Source: Streptomyces endocoffeicus (GTDB lineage Bacteria > Actinomycetota > Actinomycetes > Streptomycetales > Streptomycetaceae). From it: DNA of 64,000 nt. The stretch is from contig NZ_JAERRG010000006.1 in NCBI RefSeq assembly GCF_016741935.1, positions 310,001 to 374,000 of the forward strand, written 5' to 3'. The position numbers and the translations under genes were made by a program. Positions 38,135-46,788 of the stretch are shown here, one piece after another; within the stretch, counting starts at the first letter, position 1; the number at the start of each line of letters is the position of its first letter. Under the pieces are notes generated by a model that had not been told where the DNA came from, ran no database searches, and was given only the letters and a program-made list of their open reading frames with translations.

Positions 38135-39043
38135 ATGGGCCGGTGGGACAGGGCGCTGGATGCCGCGGGGATCAGCGATCCCCAACTGCGCGAGGACTAC
38201 ACGCGGCAGCGGAAACTCGTCGCGGGCTACCGGCGCAGCTCCTACCTCGCCGTGCGCCTGCTGCTGCCTCCGCCATTGCTGCCGCATGTGATCGCGGCGA
38301 CCGCCTTCATGCACCGCACCGACACCCTCCTCGACAGCGGCCCCGTCGCGGAGCGCGCCGGGGCCTGCGCGGAGTGGGTGAAGGAGGTACGTGACGGCCT
38401 GGCCGGTGGCGAAAGCGACCATGCCGCCGTACGGCCGCTGCTGCACACCGTCTCGGCGCACCCCGGACTGCGCGGCCGCGTCGAGGACTTCCTCGACGCG
38501 GCCGCCATGGAGCTGGAGTTCACCGGATTCGCCACCGAAGCGGACTACCAGCGCTACGTCGACGCATATGCGCTCCCGGCGTTCATGCTGATCGCGGGCC
38601 TGTTCGCCGGGGAGGACCCCGCGACGGACTACCGCGAGGCGTGCCGTATGTACATCGACGGCAGCCAGCGCCTCGACTTCGTCAACGACCTGGCCGAAGA
38701 CCTCGCCGACGGGCGCCTGAATCTGGTGCGGGAGACGCTCGACACTCACAGTGTCACCCGCGCCGACCTGGAGAACGCCCGGGACACCCCCGGGATCCAG
38801 AGCCTTCTGGCGCACCTGCTCGGCGAGGCCCGCGAGTGCCTGTCCACCAGCCGAGGCCTGGTCGGCCTCGCACCGCCCGAGGGCCGCCCGCTGTTCCGCG
38901 CCATGATCGAGATCGAGCTGCTCACGACCACGGCAGCCGCCACCAAGGGCCCCGGCCTCCTCCGCGCCCCCGCCCGTCCGCCCCTACCGGCCACCGCGCG
39001 GGTGCTGCTCCGGGAGCGACGCGGCGCCCGTCACCTGCGTTGA
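38135..39043 (+). CDS. Squalene/phytoene synthase-like (trans-isoprenyl diphosphate synthase) enzyme
   Basis: A 302-residue head-to-head prenyl synthase-like protein. The first aspartate motif is D63-T-L-L-D67 (after FMHRT), and the second is D185-L-A-E-D189 in DFVNDLAEDL, so both Mg-diphosphate sites are present. QRLDFVNDLAEDLADGRL replaces the usual Q-L-x-N-x-x-R-D-x-x-E-D of phytoene synthase, so it is a diverged member. Similar orphan proteins in Streptomyces are annotated only as squalene/phytoene synthase family. There is no carotenoid or hopanoid gene nearby. The C-terminal tail is rich in Pro, Ala and Arg. The ATG has GGAGG upstream. It may be co-transcribed with tetR (80-base gap). 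Confidence 0.8.
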   Translation: MGRWDRALDAAGISDPQLREDYTRQRKLVAGYRRSSYLAVRLLLPPPLLPHVIAATAFMHRTDTLLDSGPVAERAGACAEWVKEVRDGLAGGESDHAAVRPLLHTVSAHPGLRGRVEDFLDAAAMELEFTGFATEADYQRYVDAYALPAFMLIAGLFAGEDPATDYREACRMYIDGSQRLDFVNDLAEDLADGRLNLVRETLDTHSVTRADLENARDTPGIQSLLAHLLGEARECLSTSRGLVGLAPPEGRPLFRAMIEIELLTTTAAATKGPGLLRAPARPPLPATARVLLRERRGARHLR

Positions 39044-39070
39044 ACACCGCCCCTCGTCATCCGCGGCGGC

Positions 39071-39808
39071 TCAGGAAGCGCGCGCCTCGCCAGGCTCGCC
39101 CGCATCGGAGGCGGCATCGGAGGCCGCGTCCGTGGCGACAGCCGAATAGAAAACGGACCTCTTCTGCTTGATGCGGTGTGCTTGCCCCTTGGCGACAAGC
39201 GATTCGAGAGTGCCGCGCACGACCGTGGGCTTGATCTCGCGCTCCGGAAGAGCCTGGCTCAGCGCGCCGGTCACCTCGGCCGCGGAGCGGGGCTCGCCAT
39301 GCTGGGCGAGGTCATCACGCACAAGCTCCCGAAGCGTGGGAACCCCCGCTTCCCGCACCCGCTGACGACGCGGACGGCTCCCGCCCGAGTCCGCCCCCTT
39401 CCGCTTGCCACCGGCCGCGTCGGCCTTCTTCCTCGCCTTGCGCGTGGCGGACAGCGTCGCGACCTCTCGCCTCGCGGACGAACCATCCCCGGAGCTACTG
39501 ACGCCACCGTTCTCCGTCGCGCCACCGGCGGCATCGCCACCAAGGGTCTGCCGCATGCTGAGCAGAAGCGCCCGGTTGTTCTCGAGCATCGCCAACCGCT
39601 CCCGCAGCGCCGCGATTTCGGAACTGAGACGTTCGTGCTCGGCGGAGTTGCGTTCCAGATCGGCCGTGACCTGGGCCGCGTACTGGGACTTCAGGCTGGC
39701 GCTCTCGGCAGGAGTGTCCACTACGAGCTCCCTCATCTGGGCACGTTGCACGTTGGTGCTGGATGGTACATCCGCGTGAATGCCACGTGCGTCCGAAAGC
39801 ACTATCAC
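39071..39808 (-). CDS. Coiled-coil and winged-helix regulatory protein, unknown
   Basis: A 245-residue protein I do not recognise by name. Residues about 35-90 form a coiled coil with clear heptads (ERNSAEHERLSSEIAALRERL). Then comes a low-complexity basic linker rich in Gly, Ser, Lys and Arg (RKARKKADAAGGKRKG). The C-terminal part is a winged-helix-like domain: TLRELVRDDLAQHGEPRSA, EVTGALSQALPE, PTVVRGTLESLVAKGQ, ending at the wing RIKQKRSVFYSAV. It is likely a dimeric DNA-binding protein. The GTG at 39808 is chosen because AAGGAG lies seven bases upstream; the frame extends further without support. It is divergent from an alcohol dehydrogenase gene. Confidence 0.65.
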   Translation of the reverse strand: MIVLSDARGIHADVPSSTNVQRAQMRELVVDTPAESASLKSQYAAQVTADLERNSAEHERLSSEIAALRERLAMLENNRALLLSMRQTLGGDAAGGATENGGVSSSGDGSSARREVATLSATRKARKKADAAGGKRKGADSGGSRPRRQRVREAGVPTLRELVRDDLAQHGEPRSAAEVTGALSQALPEREIKPTVVRGTLESLVAKGQAHRIKQKRSVFYSAVATDAASDAASDAGEPGEARAS

Positions 39809-40032
39809 GCTGCGACTCCTTCGGTAGTCGCCGTTCGGGCCAACCTTCGTCGACCGCGTCGTCGACACGCTGCTGCGCGACGCGCATCGCTGACCGAGCA
39901 GTGGCACACGGGGTGTGCCCATACGGCAGACTGCGTGCGGCATCATGATCACTCGCCGTCCCGGACCGGCGCGGTGATCGGCGCGGTGATCGGCGCGCCG
40001 CAAACCGGCCGAGCACGTGAAAGGAACCACGG

Positions 40033-41142
40033 ATGACCTTGGACGCACGACCGATACGCACCGGCACGGACTCAACGGCAGGCGCGGTGGCGGACGACCT
40101 CCCGGCCACGATGCGCGCCGCGCGGTTCGACACGGCAGCGGGCACGCTGAAGGTCGAGGATGTGCCCGTGCCCCGGCCGGGAGTTGGCGAGGTCGTGGTC
40201 AAGGTGGCCGCGTGTGGCATCTGTCAGTCGGACCTGAGCCAGCTCGACGGCCATATCCCGCCCCGGCTGCCGGTGGTCACCCCCGGGCACGAGGCGTCGG
40301 GTGTGGTGGCGGCGGTCGGCGACGGCGCCGGGCACTGGACGACGGGAGACCGGGTGGTCCTGGGCGCGGGGAAGGCGTGCGGTACGTGTCCCGCCTGCCG
40401 GTTCGGCGGTGGCACGAACACCTGTGAGGACCTCCAGGTGATGGCCTTCCACTACGACGGGGCCTGGGCCGAGTATGTGCTGACCGACGCCACCACGCTC
40501 ATCGCCGTGCCCGACTCCGTGCCCCTGGAACACGCCGCCGTGCTCGCCGACGCCGTCTCCACCCCGTACGGCGCCATCGACACCGCCCAACTGCGGTCCG
40601 CCGAATCCGTGGGCATCTGGGGGCTGGGAGGTCTGGGCACGCACCTCGTGCAGCTCACCCGCATCTGCGGAGCCTCCCCGATCGTCGCCCTCGACCCCCT
40701 CCCCGCCGCCCGCGAGCGCGCCCTCGGCCTGGGCGCCGACTTCGCACTCGACCCCACGGACGGTGACACCAGGGCCAGGCTGAAGGAGATCACGGGCGGC
40801 AAGGGCCTGGACGTCGCCTTCGACTGCGTCGGCCGTACGCCCTCCTTCACCCAGGCGGAACGCGCCCTCGGCCACCGGGGCCGCCTGGTGCTCGTCGGCA
40901 TCTCACCCGACCCTCTGGCCGTGGGCCCGGAGCTCCACTTCGTGCGCAACCGGCACACGGTGATCGGACACACCGGGTATCGCATGGAGCATCTGGAGGA
41001 CCTGGTCGAGCTCACCGCCCGGGGCCGTCTGGACATCTCCGGGTCGGTCAGCGCGATCCTGCCCCTGGAGGAAGTCAACGAGGGCATCCGGCGGTTGCGT
41101 GAGCGGGAGGGCAACCCGATCCGCGTCCTGCTGCGGCCCTGA
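40033..41142 (+). CDS. Zinc-dependent alcohol dehydrogenase (MDR superfamily)
   Basis: A 369-residue zinc dehydrogenase. The catalytic zinc ligands are in AACGICQSD and TPGHEASG. Four structural-zinc cysteines lie in KACGTCPACRFGGGTNTC. The NAD-binding motif is GIWGLGGLGTHLVQL with an aspartate at the end of the next strand (VALDP), which favours NAD. An N-terminal extension of about 25 residues precedes MRAARFD; the enzyme could start at that internal methionine, but the upstream ATG has GGAAC only weakly placed. It is divergent from the coiled-coil/winged-helix gene and may be its target (inference). The substrate is unknown. Confidence 0.86.
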   Translation: MTLDARPIRTGTDSTAGAVADDLPATMRAARFDTAAGTLKVEDVPVPRPGVGEVVVKVAACGICQSDLSQLDGHIPPRLPVVTPGHEASGVVAAVGDGAGHWTTGDRVVLGAGKACGTCPACRFGGGTNTCEDLQVMAFHYDGAWAEYVLTDATTLIAVPDSVPLEHAAVLADAVSTPYGAIDTAQLRSAESVGIWGLGGLGTHLVQLTRICGASPIVALDPLPAARERALGLGADFALDPTDGDTRARLKEITGGKGLDVAFDCVGRTPSFTQAERALGHRGRLVLVGISPDPLAVGPELHFVRNRHTVIGHTGYRMEHLEDLVELTARGRLDISGSVSAILPLEEVNEGIRRLREREGNPIRVLLRP

Positions 41143-41167
41143 TCGCGAGGCTCGAGCCAACGGCCGG

Positions 41168-41237
41168 CCTCTGCCGTGGCGCCTCTGCCGTGGCGCCTCT
41201 GCCGTGGCGCCTCCGCCGTGGTGCCTCCGCCGTGGGC
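41168..41237. repeat. 14-bp tandem repeat (5 copies) at convergent junction
   Basis: Units CCTCTGCCGTGGCG (three identical copies, then two with one to three changes) fill most of the gap between the alcohol dehydrogenase and nucleotidyltransferase genes, which converge here. Fourteen is not a multiple of three, and the array is outside both coding regions. Confidence 0.9.
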
Positions 41238-41255
41238 GAAGGCTTCGGACCCCGC

Positions 41256-42056
41256 TCAGGCCCCGGCGGCCCGGACGGTCTGATCGACCCGTTCGCGTAC
41301 CCGGGCCAGGAAGGCCCGTACCTCGGCGGCGGGCAGCGGGAGCGCGGAGGAACGGGGGCGCTCGAAGCTGTGCGTCGCGGCCTCGATGAGCGGCCGGAAC
41401 TCCTCCTCGGCCAGGGCGACTTCCCGCGCCGCCGTGCGCTTGGCCACCCAGCGGCCCGTACGGCAGAACACCACCGAGCGGCAGCCGTTGAGCACACGGT
41501 TGTCCGCCAGGTGACCTTCGCCGTCGCTGTGTTCACGGACGGATGCCCGGATCGCGGCGAGCAGCTCCGGGCGGTCCGGTGCGGCGATCACCTCCCGGGC
41601 CGGGCGGCCGAACAGCGTCAGCCCGGTCTGATGGGCGACGGAGCGGTCGATGACGTACCAGAACGCCGGGGACCGCGCCGCGTCGACGTCGGCCCGGTCC
41701 GGCAGCAGCGGGCCGGTGTTGAGGTCCAGAAGGTACCCGGCGGCACCGGAGGGGCGGCCGACGAAATCCGTTCCGTAGACCACCAGTTCCAGCCCCGCCG
41801 CCGGGCAGCGCAGATGAGGGTGGGCGAGGGCCCCGGCCAGGTCGTGCAGGGCCGATCCGGGCAGTGACGGCTCCACGACGACCGTCACATCGATGTCGCT
41901 GCGCCCCTGCCGGTAGTCCCCGAGCGCGAGGGAACCGACCGCGAGGACACTCACCAGATGGGGCCCGCACACCGTGCGGGTGCGCCGGACGAGTTCTTCC
42001 AGATAGGGCCGCGGTTCGGTGGGGAGGGACCGCGGATCCTCGCGTGTGTGGGCCAC
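41256..42056 (-). CDS. Nucleotidyltransferase, aminoglycoside adenylyltransferase-like
   Basis: A 266-residue protein. VGSLALGDYRQGRSDIDV is the G-S-x-x-x-G-D-x-x-x-x-S-D-I-D signature of the polymerase-beta nucleotidyltransferase fold with two of the metal aspartates. The C-terminal helical part, including NGCRSVVFCRTGRWVAKRTAA, resembles the DUF4111 domain of AadA-type adenylyltransferases, where that K/R-rich helix and a nearby glutamate (REVALAEEEF) help bind the antibiotic. It might modify spectinomycin- or streptomycin-like compounds or a cellular substrate. It starts with GTG. The neighbouring MFS gene on the other strand makes a resistance role possible, but this is inference. Confidence 0.75.
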   Translation of the reverse strand: MAHTREDPRSLPTEPRPYLEELVRRTRTVCGPHLVSVLAVGSLALGDYRQGRSDIDVTVVVEPSLPGSALHDLAGALAHPHLRCPAAGLELVVYGTDFVGRPSGAAGYLLDLNTGPLLPDRADVDAARSPAFWYVIDRSVAHQTGLTLFGRPAREVIAAPDRPELLAAIRASVREHSDGEGHLADNRVLNGCRSVVFCRTGRWVAKRTAAREVALAEEEFRPLIEAATHSFERPRSSALPLPAAEVRAFLARVRERVDQTVRAAGA

Positions 42057-42287
42057 GCGCCCAGTATCCCCGGTGTGAGGTGCGTGGACGGCGGGTCCAG
42101 GCGATGCGCTCCGCTGCCTGCGACGCTCCCATGCTCAGCCGGCTCCGTCGACAGCGGTGCGAGCCAGTCGGGCTTGGCGTACTCGCGTTTCTTGGGGCAG
42201 GGGGTGCCCGATTCCCGTCATGTGGATTATTCATCCCCTATTGTTCCCTTTGTTGTAGAGCCTTCGTGAGCGGGATGGAGTCGGGAC

Positions 42288-43652
42288 GTGGCCTTCGTGT
42301 CCGGCATGGGGTCCCTGGTACCGCTGCTGGCCGTGTGCGCCGGGTACTTCATGGTCATCCTGGACGTCACCGTCATCAACGTGGCCGTACCCGTGATCGG
42401 CCGGGAGCTGTCGGCTTCGCTCACCGGCATCCAGTGGATCACCGACGGGTACACGCTGGTCTTCGCCGGGTTCCTGCTGAGCGGCGGCGCGCTGGGGGAC
42501 AGGCTGGGAAACCGCCGCATCTTCTGCACCGGCGTGGTGGTGTTCACCGCGTCCTCGGCGGCGTGCGCCTTCGCGCCGAGTGCCCCCTTCCTCGTCGCCG
42601 CCCGGGTGCTGGAGGGCCTCGGCGCGGCGCTGATCGTGCCCGGCTCGCTGGCCCTTCTCCAGCAGGCCTATCCGGCTCCGGCCGCCCGCTCACGGGCCTT
42701 CGGGGTGTGGGGCTCCATCGCGGGGATCGCGGCGTCGGCGGGGCCGCTGCTGGGAGGGCTGCTGGTCTCCACCGTGGGCTGGCGGTGGGTGTTCCTCATC
42801 AATCTGCCCGTCGGCGTCGCCTGTCTGGTGCTGACGCTGCGTCGCGTGGCCCCCTCCGACCGGCTCGCCACCCGGCCTCTGGACTGGCCGGCGCAGTGCG
42901 CGGTCGTGGCGGCGGTGGCCCTGCTGACCGCCGCGCTCAACGAGGCGGGCCGGCGCGGATGGTCCGATCCGGCCGTCCTCGCCGGGGTGGGCCTGTCGGT
43001 ACTGGCCGCCACGGCGTTCGTGGTGCGCGAACGGCTGGCCCGCTTCCCCGCCCTGCCGGCGAACCTGCTGCGCTCGCGGGCGCTGGGTGGCGGGGCCGTC
43101 ATCGGCCTGCTGTTCAATTTCGGCTTCTACGGCATGGTGTTCACCGCCAGCCTGGACTTCCAGCACCAGCGCGGCTACAGCGCCCTCGTCACCGGCCTCG
43201 CGCTCTTCCCGGCGGTGGCGATGACCATGTTCGCGTCCATCCTCTCCGGACGGCTGGCCCGCACGACCGGCGACCGTCCGCTGGTGTGCACCGGGATGCT
43301 TCTGGCGGCCCTGGGGCTGGCGGGCTGGGTCGCGGCGGGAGCCGAGCCCGCCTACCCGTTGCTGGTGGTCCCGATGATGGCAGCGGGATTCGGCACCTCC
43401 TTCGCCCTCACCGGCTCCGCCTCCACCGTCATGGGTGCCGCGCCCCCGGCGTACTCGGGGACCGCCTCCGCGCTGTTCAACACCACCCGTCAACTCGGCA
43501 GCGCCACCGGCGTGGCGCTCGGTGGCACCCTGCTCGCCACGGCCGCCGACTACGGCGAGGGGCTGCGCACCAGCATGGCCATCGGCGCCCTCGCCTATCT
43601 GACCGCCGCGGGTCTGGCCTGGTTCTGCGTACCGCCCAGGGCATCCGCGTAG
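42288..43652 (+). CDS. MFS transporter, DHA2-like multidrug exporter
   Basis: A 454-residue membrane protein with about 13-14 hydrophobic segments. VILDVTVINVAVPVIGREL is the D-x-T-I-V-N-V-A motif of the DHA2 family, GALGDRLGNRRIF is motif A, and GSIAGIAASAGPLLGGLL is motif C (antiporter motif). Family members export drugs or metabolites with proton antiport. The GTG at 42288 is one option; the ATG six codons later (MGSLVPLL) may be the true start. The AT-richer 100 bases upstream (42215-42260) probably carry the promoter. It is divergent from the adenylyltransferase-like gene by about 230 bases. Confidence 0.87.
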   Translation: MAFVSGMGSLVPLLAVCAGYFMVILDVTVINVAVPVIGRELSASLTGIQWITDGYTLVFAGFLLSGGALGDRLGNRRIFCTGVVVFTASSAACAFAPSAPFLVAARVLEGLGAALIVPGSLALLQQAYPAPAARSRAFGVWGSIAGIAASAGPLLGGLLVSTVGWRWVFLINLPVGVACLVLTLRRVAPSDRLATRPLDWPAQCAVVAAVALLTAALNEAGRRGWSDPAVLAGVGLSVLAATAFVVRERLARFPALPANLLRSRALGGGAVIGLLFNFGFYGMVFTASLDFQHQRGYSALVTGLALFPAVAMTMFASILSGRLARTTGDRPLVCTGMLLAALGLAGWVAAGAEPAYPLLVVPMMAAGFGTSFALTGSASTVMGAAPPAYSGTASALFNTTRQLGSATGVALGGTLLATAADYGEGLRTSMAIGALAYLTAAGLAWFCVPPRASA

Positions 43653-43730
43653 GGGGCCGACGAGGGCCGCCACGCCGGCGAGGAACGCCGCGGGTTCTTG
43701 GTCCATCGGGTCCCCCGGCTCGCCGACGTA

Positions 43731-44498
43731 CTACTCGGCTCCCCCGGCGAAGCCGTAATGAAGCCCGCGGCCCGGGACCGGCAGTCCCGCGGGCAGCCGG
43801 GAACCGGAAAGTTCGGGCACGGCGACGGCGTCCCAGTCCACGCCGCCGTCCGCGAGGTGCGGGCCGAGGTCGGTCGAGTCCACCTCCGCGCCGTCCACCC
43901 AGGCGGTCAGGGTGGGTTCACCACCGATGCCGCCCTCGGACAGGGTGAACCACTTGTCGCAGGCCCAGCGGATCTCAGCGGCGTCGGACGCGACGATGGT
44001 CGCGCTGTGACGCACGGAACCGCTCCATGCCTCGTCCTCCATGACGTAGAAGCTGTACGCGCACTCGGCCGCGGGCTTGTCGCCGACCCCGAGGAGCATG
44101 GCCAACTCGTCCAGCCCGGCCCCCGCGTGGCGGGTGGGACCGGCCGCGCGTATCCGGGCGTACAGCTTCTCCGCCTCGACGTGCCGCCGTTCGACGGTGC
44201 TCTCGTCCTCCCCGTACCACTCCATGACGTCGGGGTTCATGTCCAGACACGCCTCCCAGTAGGAGATCTGCTGGGCAAGGCGCCCGGCCAGCAGGGTCAG
44301 AGCCTCGACATCATCGGGGTGTGCCGCCACGGCGGCACGCAGCCAGGGCTCTTCGGGCCAGGTCGGCTCGCCGTCCCCGGGCTCGGCCGGGTCCGCTGCC
44401 GTCAGGCACAGCAACCGCCCCAGCCGGAGCGCGGCTCGGGCATCGCCCGCGGCCGCCGCCCTCCGCAGCCGTATGAGGGACTCGTCGGTGATCGTCAT
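43731..44498 (-). CDS. Conserved hypothetical protein
   Basis: A 255-residue cytoplasmic protein that I cannot assign. The first 75 residues look like two Sel1/TPR-type helical repeats (DESLIRLRRAAAAGDARAAL and PWLRAAVAAHPDDVEALTLL), which would be a protein-interaction surface. A middle helical segment with many acidic residues follows. The last 100 residues appear beta-rich, with AECAYSFYVMEDEAWSGSV and IRWACDKWFTL. There is no signal peptide or membrane segment. It is convergent with the MFS gene and precedes the molybdenum dehydrogenase operon in reverse order, with an independent start. GTCGTC-rich DNA upstream gives no clear ribosome site. Confidence 0.55.
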   Translation of the reverse strand: MTITDESLIRLRRAAAAGDARAALRLGRLLCLTAADPAEPGDGEPTWPEEPWLRAAVAAHPDDVEALTLLAGRLAQQISYWEACLDMNPDVMEWYGEDESTVERRHVEAEKLYARIRAAGPTRHAGAGLDELAMLLGVGDKPAAECAYSFYVMEDEAWSGSVRHSATIVASDAAEIRWACDKWFTLSEGGIGGEPTLTAWVDGAEVDSTDLGPHLADGGVDWDAVAVPELSGSRLPAGLPVPGRGLHYGFAGGAE

Positions 44499-44550
44499 GG
44501 GACGACGCTACGCCCCGCCACTGTGCGATCGGCGTGCTGTGCCCAGCGGG

Positions 44551-46779
44551 TCAGACCATGGCCGGCAATCCGGGCAACAGCTTCTCCAGCGTGATGGGGA
44601 AGTCCCGTACGCGCACTCCGGTGGCGTTGAACACCGCGTTGGCCACCGCCGCACCGGATCCGCAGATGCCCACTTCACCGATGCCCTTCGCGCCGAGGTC
44701 ATTGGCCTTGTCGTCGTACCCCTCGAGGACGACGGCCTCGATGTCGGCGGGGATGTCGCCGTGGACCGGCACCAGATACCCCGCGAAGTCCCGGTTGACG
44801 AAGGCGCCGGACCGCGGGTCGACGACGGCTTCTTCCTCGAGGGCCGCGCCGACACCCCAGATCATGCCGCCGATCAGCTGCGAACGGGCCGTCTTCGGGT
44901 TGAACACACGGCCCACCGAGAACACGCTGAGCATCCGCCGCAGACGGATCTCGGCGGTGTCCGCGTCGACGCCCACTTCGGCGAAATGGGCCCCGTAGGT
45001 GTTGATCGAGTAGTCCGAGTAGTTCGGATCGTCGCCCATGAAGCGGGTCTGACCCTCCGCCTCCACACCGTCGGGGTGGTGGCGCGCGACGATCTCGCGC
45101 AGCGCCTCGGACGCGCCACCGATGGCCACGTTGCCGTCGGAGAACACGGCGTCCGCCGGGTCCCGGCCGTGCAGCGGGGAGCTTGTGTCGCCGCACGCCG
45201 CGTCCAGCAGCTTCGTGCGCAGGGCCGCGCACGCCCGGTGCAGCGCGGTGGACGAATTGGTGGCGCCCCACGAGCCGCCCGACCCCCAGCTGGAGGGATG
45301 ATCCGAACGCCCGAGGTCGATCCGCACCCGTTCCAGCGGGAGCCCGAGTCCCTCGGCACCGACCTGGGTGAGGATGGTGTAGGTGCCCGTGCCGATATCG
45401 GTCATGTCGGTCTGGACGACGGCGGTGCCGTCCGGCTCCAACCGCACCCGCACCGTCGTCGGCCCCTGGAAGTGTCCCCGGATGGCGGCCGACATGCCGT
45501 AGCCGATCAGCCACCGTCCCTCGCGTACACTCGCGGGCGTGGCCGGGCGGCTCTCCCAGCCGAACCGGCGCGCGCCCTCGCGCAAACACTCCACCAGGTG
45601 CCGGTCGCTGTACGGCACGTTCCGCTCGGGATCCACGGTGGGCTCGTTGCGGATGCGCAACTCGACCGGGTCCATCCCGAGCGCGTCGGCCAGCTCGTCC
45701 ATCGCCGACTCGACCGAGAGCATGCCCGGCGCCTCGCCCGGCGCGCGGACGTCCGTTCCGCGCGGCAGGTCGAGCGCGGTCAGCCGGTGGCTGGTCAGCC
45801 GGTGGGGCGCGGCGTAGAGGCTGCGGACGGTGGCGGCGGTCTGCTCCGCGTACTCGACGTCGGGGTTGGTGTGCATGGTGACGTCGTGGGCGATCGCGGC
45901 CAGCCGTCCATCACGTCCCGCCCCCAGCCGGACCCGCTGGCTCGACGTGGGGCGCATGCCCACGAGCTGGAAGACCTGCTGGCGGGTCAGCGTGACCTTG
46001 ACCGGCCGGCCCAGCGTGCGGGCGGCGAGCGCCGCCAGGATCGTCTCGGAGTGGATGCCCAGCTTGGAGCCGAAGCCGCCGCCGACGAAGGGGGTGATGA
46101 TGTGCACTCGCGCCGGGTCCATCATCAGCGTGCCGGCGACCGAGTCCCGTGCCGCGTCGGTGATCTGGCAGCTGACGTAGACGACCAGGTCCTCGCCGCG
46201 CGGTGCCACCATGGACGCGTTCGGTTCGATCGGCATCGAGAACTCGTACGGCGTCGTGTACCGCTGGTCGACCCTGACCTCCGCACCGGCGAACCCGGCG
46301 TCGAAATCACCCACCGCGGTGTCGGTGGGGAGACCGGCGTTGACCGTCTTCGGGATGTAGGTGTCGTCCTCGAACTCGCCGAAGTCGAAACGGCCCCGCC
46401 CGGCGCGGTATTCGACCTCGACCAGGTCGGCCGCGTCCCGGGCCTGCTCGAGCGTCTCGGCGACGACCAGTGCCACCGGCTCGCCGTGGAAGTGGATGTC
46501 CGGGCCGGTCAGCATCGGCTGGGCGCGCCAGTATTCGAAGGGAATGGACTCGTCGCGGGGGCCTTGTGCCGGGGCGTTGAGGTGGGTCATCACCAGCTGG
46601 ACACCGGGCGCGCCTTCCGCGTCCTCGGTGTCGATGCGGGTGATGCGGCCCTTGCCGATCGTCGCGCCGACGATGAAGCCGTAGAGCGGCTGACCGGCCT
46701 CCCAGTGCTCGTAGGCGTAGGCGGCCCGGCCGGTGGCCTTCAGCGGGCCGTCGACGCGGTTCACAGCTTGCCCGATCAT
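44551..46779 (-). CDS. Molybdopterin-binding subunit, xanthine/aldehyde dehydrogenase family (PaoC-like)
   Basis: A 742-residue catalytic subunit. The N-terminal GRAAYAYEHWEAGQPLYGFIV is the usual start of the domain. FVGGGFGSKLGIHSETILAALAA, seen as blocks, contacts molybdopterin. GTYTILTQVGAEGLGLP is another cofactor segment. The active-site glutamate is in AKGIGEVGICGSGAA. Enzymes of this class oxidise aldehydes or purines by hydroxylation with water. The closest pattern is E. coli PaoC and related aldehyde dehydrogenases. It is the third gene of a trio in the order FeS, FAD, Mo. No maturation factor of the XdhC/PaoD type lies nearby, so insertion of cytosine-MPT must rely on a gene elsewhere. 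Confidence 0.9.
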   Translation of the reverse strand: MIGQAVNRVDGPLKATGRAAYAYEHWEAGQPLYGFIVGATIGKGRITRIDTEDAEGAPGVQLVMTHLNAPAQGPRDESIPFEYWRAQPMLTGPDIHFHGEPVALVVAETLEQARDAADLVEVEYRAGRGRFDFGEFEDDTYIPKTVNAGLPTDTAVGDFDAGFAGAEVRVDQRYTTPYEFSMPIEPNASMVAPRGEDLVVYVSCQITDAARDSVAGTLMMDPARVHIITPFVGGGFGSKLGIHSETILAALAARTLGRPVKVTLTRQQVFQLVGMRPTSSQRVRLGAGRDGRLAAIAHDVTMHTNPDVEYAEQTAATVRSLYAAPHRLTSHRLTALDLPRGTDVRAPGEAPGMLSVESAMDELADALGMDPVELRIRNEPTVDPERNVPYSDRHLVECLREGARRFGWESRPATPASVREGRWLIGYGMSAAIRGHFQGPTTVRVRLEPDGTAVVQTDMTDIGTGTYTILTQVGAEGLGLPLERVRIDLGRSDHPSSWGSGGSWGATNSSTALHRACAALRTKLLDAACGDTSSPLHGRDPADAVFSDGNVAIGGASEALREIVARHHPDGVEAEGQTRFMGDDPNYSDYSINTYGAHFAEVGVDADTAEIRLRRMLSVFSVGRVFNPKTARSQLIGGMIWGVGAALEEEAVVDPRSGAFVNRDFAGYLVPVHGDIPADIEAVVLEGYDDKANDLGAKGIGEVGICGSGAAVANAVFNATGVRVRDFPITLEKLLPGLPAMV

Positions 46780-46788
46780 CTCGCCTCC

